A stretch of 64,000 bases of DNA, from NCBI RefSeq assembly GCF_006151805.1, contig NZ_VDDA01000011.1:62001-126000 (forward strand), read 5' to 3'. The notes under the pieces are model-generated. The model saw nothing but the letters and a program-made list of their open reading frames with translations. It had not been told where the DNA came from and ran no database searches. A program made the translations under genes and the position numbers. Numbering within the stretch: the stretch's first letter is position 1; each line of letters begins with the position of its first letter. Shown one piece after another: positions 34,543 through 42,858 of the stretch. This DNA is from Methylobacterium terricola. GTDB taxonomy: Bacteria; Pseudomonadota; Alphaproteobacteria; Rhizobiales; Beijerinckiaceae.

Positions 34543-35718
34543 TCAATCCCGTGCGGTGCGGCCGGAGCCGTGGCGATGCGAACCGCGTGGGTCTTTCGCC
34601 GTGTCCTTGGCGGGCGCCGTCTCCGGCGCCGCGTTGATGCCCGGCGCGATGCCGGGGGCGACCTGCTCGGCGCTCGGGCCCGCCTTCGGGTCGGGGGCCG
34701 GCAGGGTCGAGACGTCGTGCGAGCCCTTCACCGTCGTGGTCACCCCGGCCGGCTGTACCGCCGCGCCCGCGGGACGTTGCGGCCCGAGCCGGTCGACGAA
34801 GGCGCTGAACACGTCGCGCAGGCGGTCGCCGGGCTGGGCGTAGGCGCCGACCGAGACCGTCGCGGTCATGCCGGCGACCAGAGCCACGTTCGGCGGCACC
34901 TGCTCGATGCGGATCCGCACCGGCACCCGCTGGGCAAGCCGCACCCAGGTATAGACCGGATCGACGCCGGGCAGTCCTTGCGTGCTCGCTGCGGCGTTCG
35001 ACGTGCTGATGCCGCGGGTGATGCTGTCGACCCGGCCGCGGATCGGCTCGGCATAGCCCATCAGCGCGGCGCTCGCCGGGTCGCCGACCCGGATGTGGCC
35101 CATCTTGGTCTCCTCGAAATAGCCGTCGATCCAGTACGAATCGGCGTCGATGACCGAGGCGTTGCGGGTGCCGGCGCTGGCATAGTCGCCGACGCGCAGG
35201 AGCAGGTTGGTGACGTAGCCGTTGACCGGGCTGCGCACCTCCGTGCGCTTCAGGTTGATCTCCGCCTGCGCGGCCTGGGCCTGGGCCTGGGCGAAGGCGG
35301 CCTCCGCCTGCTTGGCGGTACCGGCGAATTGCTGCTTCTCCTCGATCGAGGTCGAGACCGTCGTCAGCGCCTCGCGCCGCGCGGCTTGCGCGCGCTTGAC
35401 CTGGAGGTCGGCGGCCCGGTTCTCGACATCGGCCTTGGCCGAATCGAGCGCGACCTTGAAGTCGAACGGGTCGATCACGTAGAGCACGTCGCCCTTCTGG
35501 ACGAACTGGTTGTCGACCACGCGCAACTCGGTGATCTGGCCGGAGACCTGGGGGGCGATGCTCGCGACCTGGACCCGCACCCGCCCGTCCCGGGTCCAGG
35601 GCGCGGTGACGTAGTATTGCCAGACGATCAGGGCCGCGGCGGCGGCGAGTAACAGCACCACCAGCGTGGCCAGGATGCGCAAGAGGCGCCGTCCCCGGGT
35701 CGTCCGCTTGACCGCCAC
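34543..35718 (-). CDS. HlyD/AaeA-type efflux membrane-fusion protein
   Basis: The 391-residue protein is a periplasmic adaptor: an N-terminal membrane anchor (about residues 12-35), a biotinyl-lipoyl half motif at about 50-85 (VASIAPQVSGQITELRV), a long coiled-coil hairpin (about 95-170) and beta-barrel domains to about 310. The last 75 residues are a Pro/Ala/Lys-rich tail of unknown use. I choose the GTG at 35718 because AGGAGAGG lies about eight bases before it. It is the third gene of a FUSC-DUF1656-HlyD operon resembling the AaeXAB aromatic acid efflux system. Confidence 0.88.
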   Translation of the reverse strand: MAVKRTTRGRRLLRILATLVVLLLAAAAALIVWQYYVTAPWTRDGRVRVQVASIAPQVSGQITELRVVDNQFVQKGDVLYVIDPFDFKVALDSAKADVENRAADLQVKRAQAARREALTTVSTSIEEKQQFAGTAKQAEAAFAQAQAQAAQAEINLKRTEVRSPVNGYVTNLLLRVGDYASAGTRNASVIDADSYWIDGYFEETKMGHIRVGDPASAALMGYAEPIRGRVDSITRGISTSNAAASTQGLPGVDPVYTWVRLAQRVPVRIRIEQVPPNVALVAGMTATVSVGAYAQPGDRLRDVFSAFVDRLGPQRPAGAAVQPAGVTTTVKGSHDVSTLPAPDPKAGPSAEQVAPGIAPGINAAPETAPAKDTAKDPRGSHRHGSGRTARD

Positions 35719-35729
35719 CGATCCTCTCC

Positions 35730-35924
35730 TCACACCAGCACGATCAAGAGCGCCAGGATACACACGTAGATGCCCGCCTCGGCGAGCGGCGGGTTGGCAA
35801 AGACGCGCTCGAACCGGATGAGGCGCAGGAGCGGCCGCAACAGCAGCAGGATCGCCAGGGCGGCCATGGCATAGGCGACGAAGGGAGAGACCAGCACCCC
35901 GCCGATCGTCAGCTCATGAAACAT
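35730..35924 (-). CDS. DUF1656 (AaeX-like) small membrane protein
   Basis: The 64-residue protein has two membrane segments (about residues 10-28 and 44-62) and starts MFHELTIGGVLVSPFVAYA, the DUF1656 signature found in AaeX. Its start overlaps the end of the FUSC gene by 11 bp and its stop is 11 bp before the HlyD start, so the three are translationally linked. The role of AaeX-like proteins in the pump is unknown. Confidence 0.88.
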   Translation of the reverse strand: MFHELTIGGVLVSPFVAYAMAALAILLLLRPLLRLIRFERVFANPPLAEAGIYVCILALLIVLV

Positions 35925-37923
35925 CGCCAGCCCGCGTCCCGGCCCGCCACAGGCCGAGGCGCCGCAGCACCCGGCCCTGACCCTCGACGACATAGGACGC
36001 GGTGGTGAGGTCGGCCACAACGCGGGTGGCGGTGCGGCGCGATTCCGCCGGGCCCGAGCGGGCGGCGGCCAGCAGGGCGGTGCCCGCCCGGCGCAGCGCC
36101 TCGCCGTCAGCCCCCCGCAGGGCGGCGCGGGCCGCCCGCACGGCGCCGTCATAGGCCGGCGCCCCGGCGAGCCGGTTCAGGCCGGCCTGCGCCCCGGCCG
36201 CGGCGGTGTCGAGGGCGGCGAGGGCGAAGGCGTGGCGCAGGGTGGCGCGGCGGACCGCGCCCGCGGTCCCGGCCCAGCCGGCGAACTGCACCACGCGGTC
36301 GGCGTCGAGGTTGACCCGCTCGTCGGCCTCCTGCGGCTCGCCCGACAGGGCGTCGATCACGTCGGCCCGGGCCGCTTGCAGCGACCAGCGCCGGCGCTGG
36401 GCGTTCGAGGTCGGCAGCACGATCCGGATCACCAGGAACAGGATCAGCCCGGCGACGCAGAACAGCACGCTCGAGGTGATGTAGGATTCCGGGTTGTAGG
36501 GCTGCGGGTTCGCCGGCGCGAGGACGACAGGGAAGAACACCAGCAGGATGAAGCCGAGGCTCGCGGTGGCGGGCCGCAGGCTGAGCAGGCAGGCGACGAC
36601 GATCACCGGCGCCATCGCGATCGCGAGCAGCGGGAAGCCCTGGCCGCCGTCGAGCACGATGAACTCGACGATGCCGGCGCAGGCCGCGGCGAGCGGCATC
36701 CCCCAGAGCGCGCCCGTCGCGAAGCCGACCGGGTTCGGGTTGACCGAGGCGAGCGCCGCGAAGGCCGAGACCTGGAGCAGAGCCGCCGAGGTGGCGGGCC
36801 AGCCGCTCAGCACGAACAGAGCCGCGCTGATCGCGATCGTGATCACGACCCGGGCGGCGTTGCGCATCGCGTCCGGAAAGTCGCGGTGCACCGGCAGGCG
36901 CATGTCCCGCACCGGTTCGCGTCCGGTCTCCAGGGCATCGATGCCGTCCTCGGCGAGCCGGTCCTGACGCAGGAGGTCGATGGCGCGGCGGTGCAGCAGC
37001 ACCGCATCGGGATCGGCGTCGCCGCTCGCCGCGAGGGCGTCGAGGCGGGCGACCAAGCCGGGCAGGGCGTCGCGGTCGCCATCGAGCCCGGCGAGCACCG
37101 TGGCGCGCACGGTCTCCGGGTCGCCCGAACGCGCGACGGCGAGCGCGAAGGAGCGGGCCGCGGCCACCGATGCGAACAGCGCCGCCACCGCGCTGCGTGC
37201 GCCCGCCGCCCGGTTCTCGCCGTCGTGGAACTCCGTCGCCACCACGCCGATCGCCTCGCGCGGGGCCGCCACCAGGCGCATCGTGTCGGCGGCGCTCTCG
37301 GGCCCCGGATCGCCCTCGCGCACGGCGCGGCGGACGAAGTCGCGCACCGCGTCGCGGGCCTTTGCCATGCCGGCGCTGAGGTCGGGGAACACGTAAGGGG
37401 CGCCGAGCGCGTCGTTGATGAAGGTGATCGACACGATCCCGAGCGTGATCGCGGCGACGCGGGCGACGCCGCTCTCGAACACCGATTGCGGCGCGTCGAT
37501 GTTGTTGATCGCGATGATCGCCACCGTGTAGCCCGACAGCATGGCGCCGTAGGCCTTGGTGCCCTGCAGGTAGTTGGCGACGAAGACGCAGAGCCCCATC
37601 CAGAGCGCGAAGGCGACCAGCATCTCGACCCGGTCCTGCCCGAACAACGCGGTGAACAGGATCGCGACCGCGAAGCCGACCAGCGTGCCGAGGAAGCGGT
37701 AGGCCGCCTTCGACAGAGCCTGGCCGCGCCGCGGCTGGGCGAGGATCGCCACCGTGACGGCGGCCGAGGAGGCGCTCTCGAGCTGGAGCCAGAACCCGGC
37801 ATAGAGCGCCAGCATCATGGCGAGCCAGATCCGTACGGCGTAGGCCCAGGAGGAGAGCGGCGGCGGCGCGAGGCGGTCGAGGACGGCATCGATCCAGCCC
37901 CGGCCAGCCGTCACCTCCGCCAT
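35914..37923 (-). CDS. FUSC family efflux permease (AaeB-like)
   Basis: The 669-residue inner-membrane protein has two blocks of membrane helices (about residues 25-175 and 350-490) separated by and followed by cytoplasmic helical domains, the pattern of FUSC/AaeB proteins. AaeB in Escherichia coli exports hydroxybenzoates with AaeA. Gene order here is permease, DUF1656, adaptor. The ATG at 37923 gives MAEVTAGRGW; a longer open frame upstream overlaps the divergent dehydrogenase gene region and is discarded. Substrate in this organism is unknown, aromatic acids being the best guess. Confidence 0.9.
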   Translation of the reverse strand: MAEVTAGRGWIDAVLDRLAPPPLSSWAYAVRIWLAMMLALYAGFWLQLESASSAAVTVAILAQPRRGQALSKAAYRFLGTLVGFAVAILFTALFGQDRVEMLVAFALWMGLCVFVANYLQGTKAYGAMLSGYTVAIIAINNIDAPQSVFESGVARVAAITLGIVSITFINDALGAPYVFPDLSAGMAKARDAVRDFVRRAVREGDPGPESAADTMRLVAAPREAIGVVATEFHDGENRAAGARSAVAALFASVAAARSFALAVARSGDPETVRATVLAGLDGDRDALPGLVARLDALAASGDADPDAVLLHRRAIDLLRQDRLAEDGIDALETGREPVRDMRLPVHRDFPDAMRNAARVVITIAISAALFVLSGWPATSAALLQVSAFAALASVNPNPVGFATGALWGMPLAAACAGIVEFIVLDGGQGFPLLAIAMAPVIVVACLLSLRPATASLGFILLVFFPVVLAPANPQPYNPESYITSSVLFCVAGLILFLVIRIVLPTSNAQRRRWSLQAARADVIDALSGEPQEADERVNLDADRVVQFAGWAGTAGAVRRATLRHAFALAALDTAAAGAQAGLNRLAGAPAYDGAVRAARAALRGADGEALRRAGTALLAAARSGPAESRRTATRVVADLTTASYVVEGQGRVLRRLGLWRAGTRAGDVS

Positions 37924-38058
37924 CGTGCGCCTCCGCGGTCGATCGCGCCCGATTGGGATGCACAATTCGAATTCAGTGCTAGGCTGGGGCGAGCCGGGCG
38001 GAACGCATCCGGCCCGCGGCCGCGCGCCGCGCCAGAACAGCCAGCCGAGGAAGCGCCG

Positions 38059-39216
38059 ATGAGCAAGCCAGAGATCCGCGTCGCGACGTTCGCGGGCCCC
38101 GGGGCGGAACCCGTCATCCAATCGGTGCCCTGGCCGAAGGTTCCGCGCAAGGCCGCGCTGATCAAGGTCGGCGCCTGCGGCGTCTGCGGCACCGACCAGC
38201 ACATCCTCAAGGGCCATTGGCCCAAGCCCCTGCCGTGGCCGTTCACGCTCGGCCACGAGATCGGCGGCGTCATCGTCGAGAAGGGCGACGAGTTCACCGC
38301 CGACTTCATGGAGAAGCCGCTCCAGGTCGGCTCGAAGGTGATGATCCCGCCGCTGATGCCGTGCGGGCATTGCTATTACTGCGTCCACTACCCCGAGCAG
38401 GCCAACAAGTGCCTGACCCCGGTCTATTACGGGCGCTATCTCGGCTTCGACAAGGCGCCGCACCTGTGGGGCGGCTGGGCCGAGTACGTCTATGTCGACC
38501 TCGAGATGCTGCCGGGCACCAAGGTCTATAAACTGCCCGACGACATGTCGTTGCGCCTGGGCGCGCTCTCCGAGCCCCTGACCTCCTGCATCCGCGCCTT
38601 CAACCGGGCGACGCGGGCCGGCGGGTTCAAGTGGGGCGACACGGTGGTGATCCAGGGCTCGGGTCCCATCGGCATCCTGGCGGTGGCGGCGGCCCAGGAG
38701 ATGGGCGCCGGCCGGGTGATCTGCGTCGGCGCGCCGGAGGAGCCGCGCCTCGCGCTCGCCCGCAAGTTCGGCGCCGAGGCCACCGTCGACATCACCAAGG
38801 TGACGACGCCCGAGGCCCGCATCGCCGCGGTGCGCGAGATCGTCGGCGGCTTCGGCGCCGACCTCGTCATGGATTGCTCGGGCCACCCGACCGCCGGGCC
38901 GGAGGGCATCGAGTTCCTGCGCGACGGCGGCACCTATGTCGAGATGGGCCAGTTCACCGATGCGGGGAAGATCGAGACCTCCTGGCATCGGATCTGCTCC
39001 AAGGACCTGAACGTGCTCGGCTCCTGGGCCTTCACCGGCAACGACCTGCCGCTCGGCGTCGACATGCTCTACCGCGCCCGGGACAAGTACCCGTGGCTCG
39101 AGATGCAGACGGTCTATCCGTTCACGCAGGAAGGCGTGTCGCAGGCTGTCGCCGACGCGATGGCGATGAGGACGGTGAAATCGACCATCGTGCCGTTCCC
39201 GGAACTCGTTGCCTGA
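38059..39216 (+). CDS. Zinc-dependent alcohol dehydrogenase family protein
   Basis: The 385-residue medium-chain dehydrogenase has the catalytic zinc block GACGVCGTDQHILKGH near residue 37 and GHEIGG near residue 70, the structural zinc loop CGHCYYCVHYPEQANKC near 105-121, and the NAD(P)-binding GSGPIGILAVAAAQ near 200. The long loop between the zinc sites is fuller than in the average member, as in threonine or polyol dehydrogenase-like subgroups. The alcohol oxidised is not deducible. It is divergent from the efflux operon; a possible functional link is unproven. Confidence 0.9.
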   Translation: MSKPEIRVATFAGPGAEPVIQSVPWPKVPRKAALIKVGACGVCGTDQHILKGHWPKPLPWPFTLGHEIGGVIVEKGDEFTADFMEKPLQVGSKVMIPPLMPCGHCYYCVHYPEQANKCLTPVYYGRYLGFDKAPHLWGGWAEYVYVDLEMLPGTKVYKLPDDMSLRLGALSEPLTSCIRAFNRATRAGGFKWGDTVVIQGSGPIGILAVAAAQEMGAGRVICVGAPEEPRLALARKFGAEATVDITKVTTPEARIAAVREIVGGFGADLVMDCSGHPTAGPEGIEFLRDGGTYVEMGQFTDAGKIETSWHRICSKDLNVLGSWAFTGNDLPLGVDMLYRARDKYPWLEMQTVYPFTQEGVSQAVADAMAMRTVKSTIVPFPELVA

Positions 39217-39287
39217 GCCGATGGCGGGATCGGCGCGAAGGCGCTAGGCCGGAGGCTGTCGATTCGTCTGTCCGGAGCCCGCCCCCT

Positions 39288-39701
39288 TTGCGACCCGTGA
39301 TCCTCGCCGCCCTGTTCCTCGCCTGCGCGCCGGCCCTGGCCCATGCGCAGGCGGGTCCCCAGCCCACCGGAACCTGGCTCACTCCCGGGGGTGATTCGCA
39401 GATTCGCATCGTCCGATGCGGCGCCGGCTATTGCGGCACCATCGCCAAGGTGCTGGCCGGCGAGACCAAGGACGTGAACAACCCGGATGCCGCCTTGCGC
39501 AGCCGCAGCCTCGTCGGCGTGGCGCTGAGCCGCGACATGCGGCCGTCCGGCGACGGCTGGGAGGGCTCGCTCTACAATTTCCGCGACGGCAAGACCTATT
39601 CGGGCAAGCTCGCCATGAAGGGGCCGAACGTGCTCGAACTGTCGGGCTGCGTGCTCGGCGGATTGATCTGCAAGAAGCAGTTGTGGACGCGGGTGGACTG
39701 A
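39288..39701 (+). CDS. DUF2147 family secreted protein
   Basis: The 137-residue protein has a signal peptide (VILAALFLACAPALAHAQ) and a DUF2147 domain: a start QPTGTWLTPGGDSQIRI, a central CGAGYCGTIAKV with two cysteines, and the end block LSGCVLGGLICKKQLWTRV. Family members are small periplasmic beta-barrel-like proteins of unknown function. The start is uncertain: TTG at 39288 has a GGAG about ten bases upstream, while GTG at 39297 is nine bases further in. It follows the dehydrogenase by 71 bp. Confidence 0.85.
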   Translation: MRPVILAALFLACAPALAHAQAGPQPTGTWLTPGGDSQIRIVRCGAGYCGTIAKVLAGETKDVNNPDAALRSRSLVGVALSRDMRPSGDGWEGSLYNFRDGKTYSGKLAMKGPNVLELSGCVLGGLICKKQLWTRVD

Positions 39702-39766
39702 CCGGCGCGGCGCAATCGAACCCTCCCCCTCTGCGGGGGAGGGATCCGGCGCAGCCTGCATCCCGC

Positions 39767-40174
39767 CTACAGCACCACCGCCCCCGCCCGGTTCGCCACC
39801 CGCATCTGCCACAGGCACAGGAGCGGCGTGACCACCAGCTCCATGCCGAGGGCCGCCAGCATGGTCAGCGACGGCACCCCGGTCAGCCACAGCCCGAGGA
39901 GCCGGGCGAGGCCGCCCAGCAGCACCACCATCGTCAGGAACCGGAACAGCGAGGCCTTGGTCTCGATCCCCGGGATGGTCGACCAGAACAGCAGGCCGAT
40001 CCCGAGCAGCAGGCCCGACAGATAGCGGAAATGGCTGTCGGTCGAGACGTCGAAGGCGCCGCCGCCGAGGCCGGCCTGACCGAACAGCACGCCGTAGAGC
40101 CCGCCCAGCACCGGCACGAGCCCCGCCAGGGCTACCACGCGCTGAAGCGCCCGCCGTTCCGTCTCGAAGGTCAT
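39767..40174 (-). CDS. DUF4345 family membrane protein
   Basis: The 135-residue protein has four hydrophobic helices (about residues 12-32, 48-67, 77-97 and 104-125) and the block DSHFRYLSGLLLGIGLLFW with FRFLTMVVLLGGLARLLG, typical of DUF4345. The function is unknown. It lies downstream of the MaoC-like gene on the same strand with 67 bp between, so the two may be cotranscribed. Confidence 0.82.
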   Translation of the reverse strand: MTFETERRALQRVVALAGLVPVLGGLYGVLFGQAGLGGGAFDVSTDSHFRYLSGLLLGIGLLFWSTIPGIETKASLFRFLTMVVLLGGLARLLGLWLTGVPSLTMLAALGMELVVTPLLCLWQMRVANRAGAVVL

Positions 40175-40241
40175 ACTGCCTCGTTCCCTGGAAAAATTGC
40201 CCTGGCATTCCGCCCCGACAATCCGCCAGAGGGGGCCGGGT

Positions 40242-40700
40242 TCACCAATGGTGCAGCACTACCGCCTCGGCGAGGCATGCCGGCTTCTCGCCGCCCTCGA
40301 TCTCCACCGTCACCCCGTAGGTGGTGCGCAGGCCCCGCGGCGGCACGTCGAGGCCGGAGGCCACCCGCACCCGGCCGCGCAGGCGCGCATTCACCACCAC
40401 CGGCGCCGGGAAGCGCACCCGCTCGAGCCCGTAATTCAGGCTGAGGCGCAGGCCGTCGAGGCGGCGCACCCCGGAGATGAAGCGCGGCACCAGCGACAGG
40501 GTGAGGTAGCCGTGCGCCACCGTGGCGCCGTAGGGCGATTCGCGCGCGGCGCGCTCGGGGTCGACATGGATCCACTGGTGATCGCCGGTCGCCTCGGCGA
40601 AGCGGTCGATCATCGCCTGGTCGACGGTGATCCACTCGCCGAGGCCGATCTCCTGTCCGATCGCGGCCTTCAGGGCCTCCGGCCCGTCGAAGATGTGCAT
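40242..40700 (-). CDS. MaoC family hot-dog fold dehydratase
   Basis: The 152-residue protein matches (R)-hydratase/MaoC-like proteins: ITVDQAMIDRFAEATGDHQWIHVDPERA near residues 24-50 with the catalytic Asp and His of the hydratase motif, then ATVAHGYLTLSLVP near residue 65. It probably hydrates an enoyl-CoA or acts as a related thioester enzyme. The ATG at 40700 (MHIFDGPEAL) is preceded by GGGAGGAG; a longer frame eight codons upstream is possible but lacks a ribosome site. Confidence 0.9.
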   Translation of the reverse strand: MHIFDGPEALKAAIGQEIGLGEWITVDQAMIDRFAEATGDHQWIHVDPERAARESPYGATVAHGYLTLSLVPRFISGVRRLDGLRLSLNYGLERVRFPAPVVVNARLRGRVRVASGLDVPPRGLRTTYGVTVEIEGGEKPACLAEAVVLHHW

Positions 40701-40827
40701 GCGTCTCCTCCCTTGCACCGCCACCTTAGGCCGGCGCTGCCGCGACGGCCACGCTCGATCGGGGATCGATACTCCGCGGGAGTGTTCTACTTAGACATGG
40801 AGAGTACCGGTCGAGGGAGCGTGAGCA

Positions 40828-41913
40828 GTGGGCCAGAAGAGCGTGCGGGTCGCGATCGCGGGCGTCGGCAACTGCGCCTCCTCCTTCGTGCAGGGCCTGA
40901 CCTATTACCGCGAGGCCGGCCCCGGGGACGCGGTGCCAGGCCTGATGAGCCCCGATCTCGGCGGCTACCGGGTGGCCGACGTGAGCGTGGTGGCGGCCTT
41001 CGACGTGGCGGAGGCCAAGGTCGGCCGCGACCTCGCCGAGGCGATCCTGGCCGCGCCCAACAATACCGCCTGCTTCGCCGACGTGGCGCCGACGGGCGTC
41101 GCGGTGGAGCGCGGCCCGACCCTCGACGGGCTTGGCCGCTACCTCACGGCGATCGTGCCGGAATCGCCCGCGCGGCCGGTCGACGTCGCCGCGTCCCTGC
41201 GGCGCTCCGGTGCCGAGGTGCTGGTCTCCTACCTGCCGGTCGGCTCGCAAGCCGCCACCGAGTTCTACGCGGAAGCCGCGCTGGCGGCTGGCTGCGCCTT
41301 CGTCAACTGCATCCCGGTCTTCATCGCCTCGCATCCGGAATGGCGCCAGCGCTTCGCCGCGGCGGGGCTGCCGCTCATCGGCGACGACATCAAGAGCCAG
41401 GTCGGCGCCACCATCGTCCACCGGGCGCTGGCCCACCTGTTCCGCGAGCGCGGCGTGACGCTGGAGCGGACCTACCAGCTGAATTTCGGCGGCAACGCCG
41501 ATTTCCGCAACATGCTGGAGCGCGAGCGACTCGAATCGAAGAAGATCTCGAAGACCCAATCGGTGCAGAGCCAGCTCGAAACGGCGCTGCCGCCGGACGA
41601 CATCCACGTGGGACCCAGCGACTACGTGCCGTGGCTGAGCGACCGCAAATGGGCGCATATCCGGCTGGAAGGCACGGCGTTCGGCGGCGTGCCGCTGAAC
41701 CTCGAACTGAAGCTGGAGGTGTGGGACTCGCCGAACTCGGCCGGCATCGTCATCGACGCGGTGCGCTGCGCGGCCCTGGCGCGGGACCGCGGCATCGCCG
41801 GGGCGCTGATCGGCCCCTCGGCCTGGCTGATGAAGTCGCCGCCGGAGCAGTTCACCGACGAGGAGGCGCATCGCCGGACGCTGGCCTTCGTGGCGGGCGA
41901 GGGGACGACCTAG
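40828..41913 (+). CDS. ino1: Inositol-3-phosphate synthase, actinobacterial type
   Basis: The enzyme cyclises glucose 6-phosphate to 1L-myo-inositol 3-phosphate. The 361-residue protein shows the NAD-binding AGVGNCASSFVQGL at the start, APTGVAVERGPTLDG near residue 95, SYLPVGS near residue 135, GDDIKSQVGATI near 185, and ERLESKKISKTQSV and KLEVWDSPNSAG blocks. From memory these match mycobacterial Ino1 very closely, and the length fits. It starts with GTG preceded by GAGGGAG. No inositol monophosphatase or lipid gene lies beside it. Transfer from actinobacteria is a plausible origin. Confidence 0.92.
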   Translation: MGQKSVRVAIAGVGNCASSFVQGLTYYREAGPGDAVPGLMSPDLGGYRVADVSVVAAFDVAEAKVGRDLAEAILAAPNNTACFADVAPTGVAVERGPTLDGLGRYLTAIVPESPARPVDVAASLRRSGAEVLVSYLPVGSQAATEFYAEAALAAGCAFVNCIPVFIASHPEWRQRFAAAGLPLIGDDIKSQVGATIVHRALAHLFRERGVTLERTYQLNFGGNADFRNMLERERLESKKISKTQSVQSQLETALPPDDIHVGPSDYVPWLSDRKWAHIRLEGTAFGGVPLNLELKLEVWDSPNSAGIVIDAVRCAALARDRGIAGALIGPSAWLMKSPPEQFTDEEAHRRTLAFVAGEGTT

Positions 41914-41938
41914 ACCCACATCCGTTCGTATCCCGTCG

Positions 41939-42118
41939 CCTTTCCCAGACGAGTGCAGCGTGAGCGGGAGGAGATCCGGGACCCAGCACAAGACGTCGCG
42001 AGGCGACTGCTCCTCTGCAGCGGCGCACCATACGGAGCCGCTTTGAGGCGAATCTGACGTCCAGATCCCGGATCTCCCTCCCCGTCGGTTCGGTCGTCCG
42101 GGAAGGGGCATTGCGGGA
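41939..42118. repeat. Gene-less palindromic element related to the GIY-YIG flanking repeats
   Basis: The whole gap between the ino1 and ung stop codons is one 180-bp element. Its left half (41939 to about 42010) matches the right flanking repeat of the broken GIY-YIG gene at 60452 over most of its length, including GCAGCG, GGAGATCCGGGA, CCAGCACAAGACGT. Its right half (about 42059-42118) matches the inverted left flank at 60051, including AGATCCCGGATCTCC and CGTCCGGGAA. About 50 bp separate the halves. It looks like a MITE-type derivative carrying the ends but no gene. Confidence 0.8.
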
Positions 42119-42123
42119 AACGG

Positions 42124-42846
42124 TCAAGCGGTGTCCAGCGGTTGATCCAACCGCCAGTCGATCGGCTCCAGCCCCTTCTCCTCCAGCCAGGCATTCGCCT
42201 GCCCGAACGGCCGGCTGCCGCGAAAATCCGCCCTGCGGTTGAGCGGCGAGGGGTGGCCGGCCTCCAGCACGAGGTGCTTGCTCGCGTCGATCAGCGCCGC
42301 CCGCTGGCGGGCCGGCGCCCCCCAGAGCAGGAAGGCCACCGCCGGGCGCTCGACCGAGACCGCCGACACCGCCTGGTCCGTCAGCGCCGACCAGCCGAGC
42401 TTCATGTGCGCGCCGGACTTGCCCGCCTCGACGGTCAGCGCCGCGTTCAGGAGCAGCACGCCCTGGCGCGCCCACGGGCTGAGGTCGCCGGATGTCGGCA
42501 CGTCGGTGCCGGTCTCCTCCGCCATCTCGGCCAGGATCACCTTCAGCGAGGCCGGCAGCCGGCGCCCGCCGACATACGAGAAGGCGAGGCCGTGGGCGTC
42601 GCCCGGGGTCGGGTAGGGGTCCTGGCCGAGGATCACCGCCCGCACCGCGTCGAGCGGCGTCAGCGCGAGCGCGTTGAAGATGTTCTCCGGCGCCGGCAGC
42701 ACCCGGGCGCCAGCCTCCCGGCGGGCATCGACCGCCGCCGCGACATGCTCGGCATTGCCGTCCTGGAAGAACGGCAGGGACAGCCACGGGGAGCCGGTGG
42801 CACGGAAGCGGGCGAGGGCGCCCGCCACGGAATCGTCTGTCGGCAT
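42124..42846 (-). CDS. ung: Uracil-DNA glycosylase
   Basis: Ung removes uracil from DNA as the first step of base excision repair. The 240-residue protein has the catalytic water-activating motif GQDPYPTPGDAHGLAFS (GQDPY at residues 74-78), LLLNAALTVEAGKSGAH near residue 130, and the DNA-intercalating GHPSPLN motif near residue 198. These are the three hallmarks of family 1 enzymes. The ATG gives MPTDDSVAGALARF. It ends six bases from the repeat element at 41939-42118. Confidence 0.96.
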   Translation of the reverse strand: MPTDDSVAGALARFRATGSPWLSLPFFQDGNAEHVAAAVDARREAGARVLPAPENIFNALALTPLDAVRAVILGQDPYPTPGDAHGLAFSYVGGRRLPASLKVILAEMAEETGTDVPTSGDLSPWARQGVLLLNAALTVEAGKSGAHMKLGWSALTDQAVSAVSVERPAVAFLLWGAPARQRAALIDASKHLVLEAGHPSPLNRRADFRGSRPFGQANAWLEEKGLEPIDWRLDQPLDTA

Positions 42847-42858
42847 CGGGCCTCAGTG

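Noticed and set aside
36232..39216. 994-residue frame covering the FUSC gene antisense and the dehydrogenase
   Set aside because: Only the part from 38059 is a recognisable protein; the first 600 residues are antisense noise.
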